Program-made: the position numbers and the translations under genes
NCBI GenBank assembly: GCA_003483645.1
Contig: DMYM01000431.1
Span: forward strand, 1 to 27,883
From: Verrucomicrobiales bacterium
Lineage (GTDB): Bacteria > Verrucomicrobiota > Verrucomicrobiia > Verrucomicrobiales > Akkermansiaceae
Direction: 5' to 3'
Length of the DNA stretch: 27,883 nt
Notes under the pieces: model-generated
Told to the model about the DNA's origin: nothing
Database searches by the model: none
What the model saw: the letters and a program-made list of their open reading frames with translations, nothing else
Shown: one piece after another, positions 1-7,718 of the stretch
How positions within the stretch are numbered: the first letter of the stretch is position 1
Layout of the letters: every line of letters begins with the position of its first letter

Positions 1-1
1 C

Positions 2-310
2 CTCAACTCTCCCAGCCTGCCCTTCGTTATCGCGGGAAGTGGATTTGGCGGATGGGAACAGAAGATCGACCGCCGTCTCATGATCATGAAGGCACAGGAA
101 GCCATCGCCAAACACGACGAATTCAAGGGTGACACCCGCTATGTGGAAACGCGGAGCTTCTTCCGCGATGGGCCCGTCTCTCCCCGCCCCATCCGCTACC
201 ACTGGTGTTGCAATGCCGAGAGCTACTGGTTGATCGGGGAGGGTATGGGCCGGGCCATGGTGGAACTGCTGGGCGGGCCCAAGGCTCCCCCTAATGCTGC
301 AGGGCCCTGA
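2..310 (+). CDS. Sialate O-acetylesterase-type (SASA domain) esterase, C-terminal part, 5' truncated
   Basis: Only the last ~102 codons are inside the window; the frame is open from base 2 with no start needed, and the stop is TGA at 308-310. The visible part starts with LPFVIAGSGFGGW, continues with a helix containing AQEAIAKHDEF, then VETRSFFRDG, and ends with IRYHWCCNAESYWLIGEGMG. The run YHW-x-x-NAE-x-Y-x-x-IG-x-x-MG near the C-terminus is what is expected at the end of SASA/DUF303 carbohydrate esterases (SGNH-like hydrolases), and the histidine in YHW is the likely catalytic one. Known members remove O-acetyl groups from sialic acid or xylan, or act on other sugar esters; the substrate cannot be told here. 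The start, any signal peptide and the catalytic serine block lie outside the window. It ends 82 bases before the chosen start of the SAM hydrolase on the same strand, so co-transcription is possible. Confidence 0.75.
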   Translation, partial: LNSPSLPFVIAGSGFGGWEQKIDRRLMIMKAQEAIAKHDEFKGDTRYVETRSFFRDGPVSPRPIRYHWCCNAESYWLIGEGMGRAMVELLGGPKAPPNAAGP

Positions 311-392
311 TCCGCGCGGACACGGACATCAATCGGGTCAAGACATCTTCTCCGCGGCTTGCCTCCCGCCGTTCCTCTGCTTGGATGGCCGG

Positions 393-1172
393 GTGCTGAT
401 CACCCTGACCACCGACTTCGGGACCAGCGACTGGTTTACAGGCTCCATGAAGGGTGTGATCTCAGGGATTGCCCCGGCCACCCGCATTATTGACATCACG
501 CACCAGATCCCCCCTGGTGACCTGGTTGACGGAGCCTTCACCCTGGCTGCCTCCTCGCCCTACTTCCCTGCCGGCACGATCCACGTCGCAGTGGTCGACC
601 CGGGAGTGGGGAGTGCCCGCCGGGCCATCACCCTGCGCACCCGGCGCGCCATTTTCATCGGCCCCGATAACGGTGTGCTCTCCTGGGCCGTACGGGAACA
701 GCAGATCGAGGAAGTGCGGATCCTCAACAATGAGGACTGGTTCCTTGAACCGGTAAGTCACACCTTCCACGGGCGCGACATCTTCGCCCCTGCTGCTGCC
801 CGGCTAGCAACCGGTGCCCGCTTCGATGAGGCAGGAGATACGATTGAGGATTACGTGCGTCTCCCCTGGCCCGAAGTGGTGGAAGGGGACAACGAGGTGC
901 GGGGCGAAATTGTCCACATCGATCGCTTCGGCAATGCCATTTCCAATCTGCCCGCCTCCGTCTTCCCCCGGGAATTGCTGGATAGCGGTGGCATCACCAC
1001 AATGTGCGGCGGACGCCCCGCTCCGCTCCGTCATTGCTATACGGACGTCCACCTCGGCAAGACTCTTGCCATCCTGGGATCAAGCGATCTGCTTGAACTC
1101 GCCATCAATGGCGATGACTTCGCCGAACAGAATGGCATCGAAGTAGGATCGCCAGTGCGTGCCAAATGGTAG
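393..1172 (+). CDS. SAM hydrolase / S-adenosyl-L-methionine hydroxide adenosyltransferase (DUF62 family)
   Basis: Predicted to split S-adenosylmethionine with water (hydroxide) into adenosine and L-methionine in the cytoplasm. The 259-aa protein has the whole family signature: TDFG at residues 7-10, VVDPGVGSARR at 67-77, IGPDNG at 89-94, HTFHGRD at 123-129 and HIDRFGN at 175-181. The Asp-Arg-His set of the archaeal enzyme appears as D69, R76 and H126, so the hydrolase rather than the halogenase form is expected; this rests on my memory of the family. The frame is open from 294, but an ATG there adds 33 residues with no family likeness. I chose the GTG at 393, directly before LITLTTDFG, which matches the usual family N-terminus; a TTG at 381 is the alternative. 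The length is normal. It is convergent with the large secreted protein gene that ends at 1209. The physiological role of this family is still unclear. Confidence 0.9.
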   Translation: MLITLTTDFGTSDWFTGSMKGVISGIAPATRIIDITHQIPPGDLVDGAFTLAASSPYFPAGTIHVAVVDPGVGSARRAITLRTRRAIFIGPDNGVLSWAVREQQIEEVRILNNEDWFLEPVSHTFHGRDIFAPAAARLATGARFDEAGDTIEDYVRLPWPEVVEGDNEVRGEIVHIDRFGNAISNLPASVFPRELLDSGGITTMCGGRPAPLRHCYTDVHLGKTLAILGSSDLLELAINGDDFAEQNGIEVGSPVRAKW

Positions 1173-1191
1173 GGGCGGGGGAACCCCACCC
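1173..1191. terminator. Possible bidirectional terminator hairpin between convergent genes
   Basis: Directly after the TAG at 1170-1172, GGGCGGGG (1173-1180) can pair with CCCCACCC (1184-1191) around a GAA loop, with one C/A mismatch. It sits in the 36-bp gap between two convergent genes, where it could serve both. There is no T-run on either side, so a classical intrinsic terminator is not proven. Confidence 0.35.
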
Positions 1192-1208
1192 GTCCTGCCA
1201 TGATCCCG

Positions 1209-4200
1209 CTACTCCACGCGGGCACGGTAGAATCGCCGCTCCTGACCAGCTGCGGCGGGATCAAGTTGCGAAGTGGACGTCCCCGTCGCCAGAATGCCTG
1301 AGGACGCGTCGACCCAGTTCACCATGTCCGAACTCGCTTCCAGGGTGTAACTCTTGCCCGGAACACTGTTCCAGGTGGCCGTCAAGAATCCGGTAACCGG
1401 ATTTCTGCTCAACCTGATGATCCTGAAGATGGACGAAGCATCGAGGGGGTCAGTCCCTGCCTGCACTTCCGCACCGTCCAGAGCCCCGTCAGAGTCGGTG
1501 TCGGGTCTGAGCGGATTCGTTCCTGCCAGGGCCTCATCGGTGTCACTCAATCCATCCCCGTCAGTGTCGAGGAGAACTCCCGCTCCCGGAGTTCCCCCCA
1601 CCACTGCACTGGCTCGCCAGTTGGCCGGGTCGTTATAGTCACCCTCGATATCGATGACTTCGAGGGAAGGTCCCTGTCCGGCCGGCGTGACCGGCCAGGG
1701 TGCCACCGTATCGTAGTTGAAATCATGAATGATGTTGCCTGCGTCGTCGCGCAGAACAATTTTCTCTCCGCTGTTGGACAGAGATCCCCCCGTCCACTCA
1801 CCCATGATGCGGACGGCACCTCCGTATTCCGCCTGGAAGGTGGCAGTATCGGCCACCAGCACGGCATGTTCGTCAGGATCGAGAGTGAGCGCACTGAAGG
1901 TGAAGGCATCGAAGGGATCGCCCCCGTCGAAACTCACCCCGTTGAGATTCAACGGAGTGTTGCCGGTGTTGACCAACTCAACGAACTCCAGATTGATCCC
2001 TCCTGTGGGCTCATACATGAGCTCCGTGACCCGGAGATGGTTTACCGCCGGACTGGATACCGAGGGATCGATCACCATGACATAGTCGAACCTGAAGCGG
2101 GCCGCCCGCGCGGTATCATTGGCTGCAAAAAGGCCACCCCGGCCCATCGTGGAGGCGACCGGCATGACACGCGAGTAAATCGTGGTCCAGACACCAGGCT
2201 CCAGGCGTCGCTCAAAACGCAGATTTCTGCCCTCGCGCCGGATGCGGATCACCGCCGTTCCCCCGGAGTAACTCCGGTTGTAGAGCTGCGTATAGGAGCC
2301 TCCGCTGGAGCGTTTGATCCGCAGGGCGTTGCCATCCTCCATGCCGAAGACATACCGTGATGAGGTCGCGCCTTCCTGAATCTCCAGGATGAGACCGGCT
2401 ATGAAGTCCCCGCGCTGAACCGAATCGAGCGTCATGTCCGTCTGCAGCGTGAAGTCCACACTGTCCGGAACCTCACGCCACATGACGGGGTGGGAGGGAT
2501 TGGATCCGGTGAGGGGCGTGGGCGCGCTGTCTCCCAGCTTCACTACCAGGTTACCCGGCCGGTCATTGAGGGAATACCATGAGTCTCCGCTGTAGTCATG
2601 ACGAACCTCCATATTCTCAAGGGTCCACCAACTCTCCAGCAGGCGGTCGGTGAAGGAGCTCCAGCCGGAATCGGCATAAACAGAGACCTCCCGCATTTCC
2701 GAGTATCCTTCTCCGTTGGCATCGGAGGCGGTTACCGTGATCTCGTAGAGACCCGGGTTCCCGAAGATCACTTCAGAGGTATCGACGGTGGGATTTGTCA
2801 GGATCGCTCCAGCTTCCGGATTCACGCTCCACGAAAAGCTCAGATTGGATCCTTCCGGATCGTAACTGCCGGTGGCATCCAGATCGAGGTCATCGGCCAC
2901 GGACACGTTGAAGGAGTCCGGCCTGGAATCCACCTCCACCACAGGACGGGCATTCCCGGACTTGTTCACGTTGACGGCATCGGTGTGCACCACGTTTCCG
3001 TCGCGATCGAGTCCCTGGACGGTGAGAGTCGTGAGACCCTGCCTGAGCTGGATCCCGTTGATCGTCCAGCTCGTTTCCGAGTTGAAAACCCACTCCGCCT
3101 CCGGATGACCAAGAACCCCCACTGTGAAAACGTTGTAGGGGCTGGTGCCTCTGAGGGAGAGAGTCTGTCCGCTGGTGCTGATTGTCCCGCCTCCGCCCGA
3201 AGTCACGTTGAAGGCCATGTTCAGCGAAGTCGATCCGATCGCACTGCTCCGGGCGTTGTTGACCCGGCTGTTGTTGAAGTTGTTGTAGGTGGAGGCATTT
3301 GCCGAGTAGGAACCGGAAGCCGCCTCCTCCAGGCTCAGCCAGGTGCTCAACCGTCCCGACCCGGCGGTGTACTTGTCGACCATCTCACCGATGTAATAAT
3401 TGAGACGCTGCCGGACATATGGCTTATAGAAAAAGTTGCGCACGCCCGCCAGGTTTCCGATGAACTCTGCCGAGGTGCTGCCGAAGGTGAGATCGGAATC
3501 CCACTGAGCCAGCTGCCACTTGCCATCGGAGTAACGCCGCAGGAAATACCCGTTTTTCCCACGGTTCCGCGTGATATTATCCCAGTCATCGACCCAGCCG
3601 CGGACCGCCGCATTGGCAGCCATCAGATCAATATCCGCCATTCGTTCGATCTCCGCCCGGGAGAAAGTGTCCTGGCCGACCAACTCCACCCAGTTGATGA
3701 ATGAGGAATAATCATACTCGTCCTCCCGGGAACGTTTGATCCACTCCGCATGGTAACGTTCCGGTTCACGGGTTCCCTTGTAACTCCAATCCGCATTCCT
3801 CTGTCCCCGGCTCCAACTGTCCTCAAACCACCACTCGTCGTCGATGCGGTAAAGCTCCCCTTTTTCACCCTGATCCCAGTTGCGCTTGAGAAAATCGTTG
3901 GCGTTCGGTTCCACATCTTCACGCAGGGAGGCACTGCTTCCGTTGACAATCACGCGAACAAACTCGTTCTCGTTATAGGCATGCCCGAGGAGGTATAGCC
4001 AGTAACGGATGATCCGGTTGTGATAACCCCTGCTGCCTCCCGCGTCATTGTCAATCGAGCGCCGGGTGTAACCCCGGAAACGGCGATCCCTCGGTGATTT
4101 CCACTTGGCACGCGCTAGGCTCTCCCCTTCCGATCGCGTCCACGGACTCCCGCTCTTGCGGATCTCCGAGTTGTAGATGATCTCACTCTCATTGCTGATG

Positions 4201-7200
4201 AAGGTCGCATTGAAATACTGGTTCGAGAGACGTGGGAAGGCATAGTTGTTCTTTGACTCTCCCGATGCTCCCCCGCCGAGATAGTCGATATCACGGGCCG
4301 AGATAACAAACCTCTGCGTGCGCAGGTCACTTGCGATATTGCTGTTATCTACCACGTAGAGGGCTGGTGCCTCGGGCGCCAGTCGGGGCACATGATTCGT
4401 GCCTGCCGCAGAGGCGGCCTCCACGTAAAACTGCGTAATGGTGTTATCGCTGCGGGAAGGAAGCGTCGTGCTGTAGATTCCGTCACTTGCCACCAGGTCG
4501 CCATTGACACCGCTGTCATTCATGACCTGGGTTCCCCATGAATTGCTCCAGGTAGCGTTGTCCAGCCGATGCCGCAGGTTGACGGAAGTCAGAGGACGCA
4601 CAGACTCCACCCGCGCCGTGATGGTAACTGAATCCGAGGAGGTGGGCACCGCCGGGTTGTGCATGATCTCCGAGAGGGTGGGCAAGGGACTGGCTTCCGT
4701 CCGGGAGTTGGGCGCTCCCGGCGTCCCCAGGTTCCGCGGAATGGGTAACCGGATGATATCCCCGAAGCTGCGGTCCCAGGTATGCACAATCAGGGTGGAT
4801 TTACCATACACCCAGCGGGCCTGGCACTCCCACACCAGGTTGTCATTGTCTGAGATGGAGGTCACATCAATCTCACAGCGATTCGCCTTCACGTCTCCGT
4901 GACCGGTCGAGACGATGCGGAATTCGTTTCCGGACATGTAACTCTGATAATGAGTGCCCTGGCACAGCCAGCCGTTGGAGGCATTTCCGTTGGTAACCAC
5001 TCTTTCTCCGTCATTCGGAAGGAAGTTGGACCCGGCTCCGTTCTCTTTCAGGCTCATGTTGCGCAGAGCGATGTGGGCATCTCCCACCGCATGCACGTGG
5101 AGTTCCTTGTAGTTGGAACTGCCTCCCCGCGAGTTGTTCTGCAGGTACTGGTCGGAAATGGTGTAGGTCTGGAAGGTTGATTTTCCGGACTCATCAGAGT
5201 CGGCCCAGGCGCTCGGCCTTGAGTTGTCCATGTCGGGATTCCGCAACTCGAGACTGCTTCCAAGTCCACCCGCCAGGAAGGGCCATTCACCACCGGTGGC
5301 ATAGTGCACTTCGTCCGCAAGGTTGCCCCACGAGTCAATGAGCCGGACACACTCTCCACTGTTGCTGAGATTATCGGTGAAGGGACCGACGACGCGTGCA
5401 CCCGGATGGGCCTGCCTGGTATACTCCGGGTTGGAGGCAACCACCAGGTATTCCCCCGGAGCAAGGCTCGTGCCACCGGGAAAGGCGTATCTTACTCCCT
5501 CGTCGATTCTCCATCCCTCCAGATTGATTGCAGAGCCAGAGTTGTTGTACAGTTCAATATACTCCCCATCCCGCTGGCTCGAAGGGGGCTCCACCATCAA
5601 CTCGGTCATCACGATGCCCGTTTCCCTGGTGGGATTGTTGGTGGCGTCCTGACTTCCCACCACCGAAGAGTAAAACTCCCCCGATCCATCCGGGTAGGCA
5701 GCCGAGAAATCCCTCCCGGACGCCTGCTTCACAACGGCGGCATCGATCACACGGTTTCCTGCGTCAATGAGCCAGAGCACTTCGTCGCCACCTCCCGTGG
5801 AGAAGGAAACCGGCCAACTCCTGACCCCCTGGGACGAAATCGATCCAGTGAGGGGAACCTTGTCGGTGAAATCACGGCGACTCGAAAGAAAGAGCCCCGA
5901 CATGTTCTGGGTGGCCCTGCTGCCATTATGGAGTTCGATCCAGTCGATATCCCCTCCTGCATCGTAGTGCACTTCATTGATGGCAAGCACGGTCCCGAGT
6001 TCCGAGGCACTTGAGTTGGCCGCATCCCGCGTGGGCGAGGTGAAAAGGAACCAGCTGCCTGATCCTGATGGCTTGCGTCCCAGGGAACGTCCATCGATGG
6101 GCATGGCGGTATCGACCCCGTTCACGATGGTGGACCCGTCACTCTGGGTCAGATAGACCACGGTGGGACTGCCCACCGTGAGGCCGGCCTCGGAGTAGCC
6201 GAGGGAGGCGATGCCGCCCGCCGGCACGTTGAGCGCACCCGGGATCCGGTACTTGGTCAGGTTGCTCACCGAGTCGCTGAGATACCAGCCCCCGATATCC
6301 ATGTCCGTCCCGGTGGGGTTGTAGAACTCCACGAATCCCGTTCCGTTCTGCGGAAGGACCTCGTTGATCACGATGCTCGGTGCGTTCGGGGTGGAAATAT
6401 TCACGCGCGCGCCGAAGACCACGTCCGAACTGGTTGTTCCCGTCTGATGCACCTCAACCGCGAGAACATTGGTGCCCACCACCAGCGGCGGAGCACTACT
6501 GGTAACAACGGCTTCCTCTTCGCTGGCATCACTTATGGTGCGACCGGCGGTCGTGGTATAGCTTGCGCCCTCGCTCACTCCAATGCCGCCCAGCCACTGA
6601 CCGTTGAGCCAGAAGCCCGCCCCATCATCGAGAATGGTGTCGATCGAGATACCCGTGCCCGCCACCGTGCCGTTGAAATCAAAGGTGGTCCGGAAGTAGT
6701 AGGTGATGATGTCGTTTCCCGGAGAGTTGGGGTTTTCGAACGGGGTTGTAATTCCAGGAGAGGGGACCGCTGAAGTCTCGTAGCCGTAGAGTCCCGGACC
6801 GCTGTCCCAACCTGCATCGTTGAAACCCACCTCTTTCCAGGATGTGCCCTGGTTGGATCCGTCATCGAGATACTTCCAGCTGTGGTCGTAATTGATGTAG
6901 GGCGCCCCTACCGAAAGATCGACTTCCGGATTGGAATAGGGTTCCTCGGCGGCGGTCGGTTCGCCTGTTCCAGGAGTTCCCCCGGATGCGGTACTAGGCC
7001 CCCAGAGACGATAGTCATCGATGGCATAGTTGTCGTTCTTCAAAACCAGACTGTGCCCACCACCATCCGCTTCAATGGACCACGGTGCCCGGTCATCGTA
7101 GCGGAGAGTACATACCATCGCACCGTTCTTGTCGCGCAGGTTGATCCGCTCGCCTTCGTTGGCCATGGAACCGGTCCAGGGACCGAAGACCCTTACCGAT

Positions 7201-7511
7201 CCGGGCAGACTGTAGGCCGACCGGAAGGTAGCGGGATCAACCCCGCAGATCACGATGCGTTCCCAGGGTTTGAGAAAATTGCTCTGGTGGTCGCCATCAT
7301 TGTATCCCGGGAAGTCGTATTCGACCGCCCCGCGCATACGCCACTGCGCGATATCAAAGACCGTCGCGGTGAGGTTCTCGACTTCCAGAAACTCGTAGAG
7401 GCCTGCCGGGGGATGATACATCACCTCGCTGATGACAACCTGCTCTGCCTTAATCTGTGAGAACGAACCAACTGCCATCAGGGCAGTGGGAATCAACAGG
7501 TGGATTTTCAT
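1209..7511 (-). CDS. Giant secreted lamin-tail / CotH-kinase / PKD / TSP3 multidomain protein, long paralogue (2100 aa)
   Basis: The ATG at 7511 gives a clean signal peptide (residues 1-22, MKIHLLIPTALMAVGSFSQIKA); the frame is open 31 codons further upstream, but that part has no signal character. Domains in order: lamin-tail 23-140; galactose-binding-like module with ConA-type tryptophans ~209-374; lamin-tail ~377-500, ~506-625 and ~630-760; unassigned CBM-like beta module ~798-940 (WLCQGTHYQSYM, STGHGDVKANR); Ig-like module ~944-1054; CotH kinase-like domain ~1063-1420 with RKSGSPWTR, FVRVIVNG, REDVE and QWDSDLTFG (1336-1344); PKD ~1522-1613; concanavalin-like ~1615-1820; lamin-tail ~1825-1955; TSP3 calcium repeats ~1980-2027 (DTDGDGLSD); C-terminal module ~2029-2100 ending FYRARVE. 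CotH of Bacillus spores phosphorylates coat proteins, so protein phosphorylation outside the cytoplasm is possible here but is inference. No transmembrane or PEP-CTERM anchor was seen. It lies downstream of, and is paralogous to, the next gene on the same strand (207-bp gap). Confidence 0.88.
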   Translation of the reverse strand: MKIHLLIPTALMAVGSFSQIKAEQVVISEVMYHPPAGLYEFLEVENLTATVFDIAQWRMRGAVEYDFPGYNDGDHQSNFLKPWERIVICGVDPATFRSAYSLPGSVRVFGPWTGSMANEGERINLRDKNGAMVCTLRYDDRAPWSIEADGGGHSLVLKNDNYAIDDYRLWGPSTASGGTPGTGEPTAAEEPYSNPEVDLSVGAPYINYDHSWKYLDDGSNQGTSWKEVGFNDAGWDSGPGLYGYETSAVPSPGITTPFENPNSPGNDIITYYFRTTFDFNGTVAGTGISIDTILDDGAGFWLNGQWLGGIGVSEGASYTTTAGRTISDASEEEAVVTSSAPPLVVGTNVLAVEVHQTGTTSSDVVFGARVNISTPNAPSIVINEVLPQNGTGFVEFYNPTGTDMDIGGWYLSDSVSNLTKYRIPGALNVPAGGIASLGYSEAGLTVGSPTVVYLTQSDGSTIVNGVDTAMPIDGRSLGRKPSGSGSWFLFTSPTRDAANSSASELGTVLAINEVHYDAGGDIDWIELHNGSRATQNMSGLFLSSRRDFTDKVPLTGSISSQGVRSWPVSFSTGGGDEVLWLIDAGNRVIDAAVVKQASGRDFSAAYPDGSGEFYSSVVGSQDATNNPTRETGIVMTELMVEPPSSQRDGEYIELYNNSGSAINLEGWRIDEGVRYAFPGGTSLAPGEYLVVASNPEYTRQAHPGARVVGPFTDNLSNSGECVRLIDSWGNLADEVHYATGGEWPFLAGGLGSSLELRNPDMDNSRPSAWADSDESGKSTFQTYTISDQYLQNNSRGGSSNYKELHVHAVGDAHIALRNMSLKENGAGSNFLPNDGERVVTNGNASNGWLCQGTHYQSYMSGNEFRIVSTGHGDVKANRCEIDVTSISDNDNLVWECQARWVYGKSTLIVHTWDRSFGDIIRLPIPRNLGTPGAPNSRTEASPLPTLSEIMHNPAVPTSSDSVTITARVESVRPLTSVNLRHRLDNATWSNSWGTQVMNDSGVNGDLVASDGIYSTTLPSRSDNTITQFYVEAASAAGTNHVPRLAPEAPALYVVDNSNIASDLRTQRFVISARDIDYLGGGASGESKNNYAFPRLSNQYFNATFISNESEIIYNSEIRKSGSPWTRSEGESLARAKWKSPRDRRFRGYTRRSIDNDAGGSRGYHNRIIRYWLYLLGHAYNENEFVRVIVNGSSASLREDVEPNANDFLKRNWDQGEKGELYRIDDEWWFEDSWSRGQRNADWSYKGTREPERYHAEWIKRSREDEYDYSSFINWVELVGQDTFSRAEIERMADIDLMAANAAVRGWVDDWDNITRNRGKNGYFLRRYSDGKWQLAQWDSDLTFGSTSAEFIGNLAGVRNFFYKPYVRQRLNYYIGEMVDKYTAGSGRLSTWLSLEEAASGSYSANASTYNNFNNSRVNNARSSAIGSTSLNMAFNVTSGGGGTISTSGQTLSLRGTSPYNVFTVGVLGHPEAEWVFNSETSWTINGIQLRQGLTTLTVQGLDRDGNVVHTDAVNVNKSGNARPVVEVDSRPDSFNVSVADDLDLDATGSYDPEGSNLSFSWSVNPEAGAILTNPTVDTSEVIFGNPGLYEITVTASDANGEGYSEMREVSVYADSGWSSFTDRLLESWWTLENMEVRHDYSGDSWYSLNDRPGNLVVKLGDSAPTPLTGSNPSHPVMWREVPDSVDFTLQTDMTLDSVQRGDFIAGLILEIQEGATSSRYVFGMEDGNALRIKRSSGGSYTQLYNRSYSGGTAVIRIRREGRNLRFERRLEPGVWTTIYSRVMPVASTMGRGGLFAANDTARAARFRFDYVMVIDPSVSSPAVNHLRVTELMYEPTGGINLEFVELVNTGNTPLNLNGVSFDGGDPFDAFTFSALTLDPDEHAVLVADTATFQAEYGGAVRIMGEWTGGSLSNSGEKIVLRDDAGNIIHDFNYDTVAPWPVTPAGQGPSLEVIDIEGDYNDPANWRASAVVGGTPGAGVLLDTDGDGLSDTDEALAGTNPLRPDTDSDGALDGAEVQAGTDPLDASSIFRIIRLSRNPVTGFLTATWNSVPGKSYTLEASSDMVNWVDASSGILATGTSTSQLDPAAAGQERRFYRARVE

Positions 7512-7718
7512 GTGGAATTCTCTTGAGAGAGGTGCCGTTCTGACACTACACCCCGTTACAATATCGTCACTCTGCACTCGGGCAAAGTTGAATGATCCGG
7601 CCAATTCCTGCTAATCCAGCCGTCTTTACCCCAGAAGAGGCACCCGGGCAGAGCCCCAAGACAACGGCATAACCCTGGCTACAAGCGGCGCCTCCACCGC
7701 TGCCCTGCCTCCCCTGCA

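Noticed and set aside
294..392. Extended N-terminus of the SAM hydrolase from the ATG at 294
   Set aside because: The added 33 residues overlap the end of the upstream esterase gene and have no family likeness; the family begins directly at LITLTTDFG.
1209..1400. PEP-CTERM or other C-terminal membrane anchor in the giant proteins
   Set aside because: No VPEP motif, hydrophobic helix or basic tail at either C-terminus; both end in a soluble beta-rich module.
2598..3704. A 368-codon (+) frame opposite the long CotH paralogue
   Set aside because: Antisense to the conserved CotH-PKD region; no recognisable domain, and composition typical of a shadow frame.
7684..7701. AGCGG-N8-CCGCT hairpin downstream of the short CotH paralogue as a terminator
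   Set aside because: Only five base pairs, a large loop and no T-run; expected by chance in GC-rich DNA.
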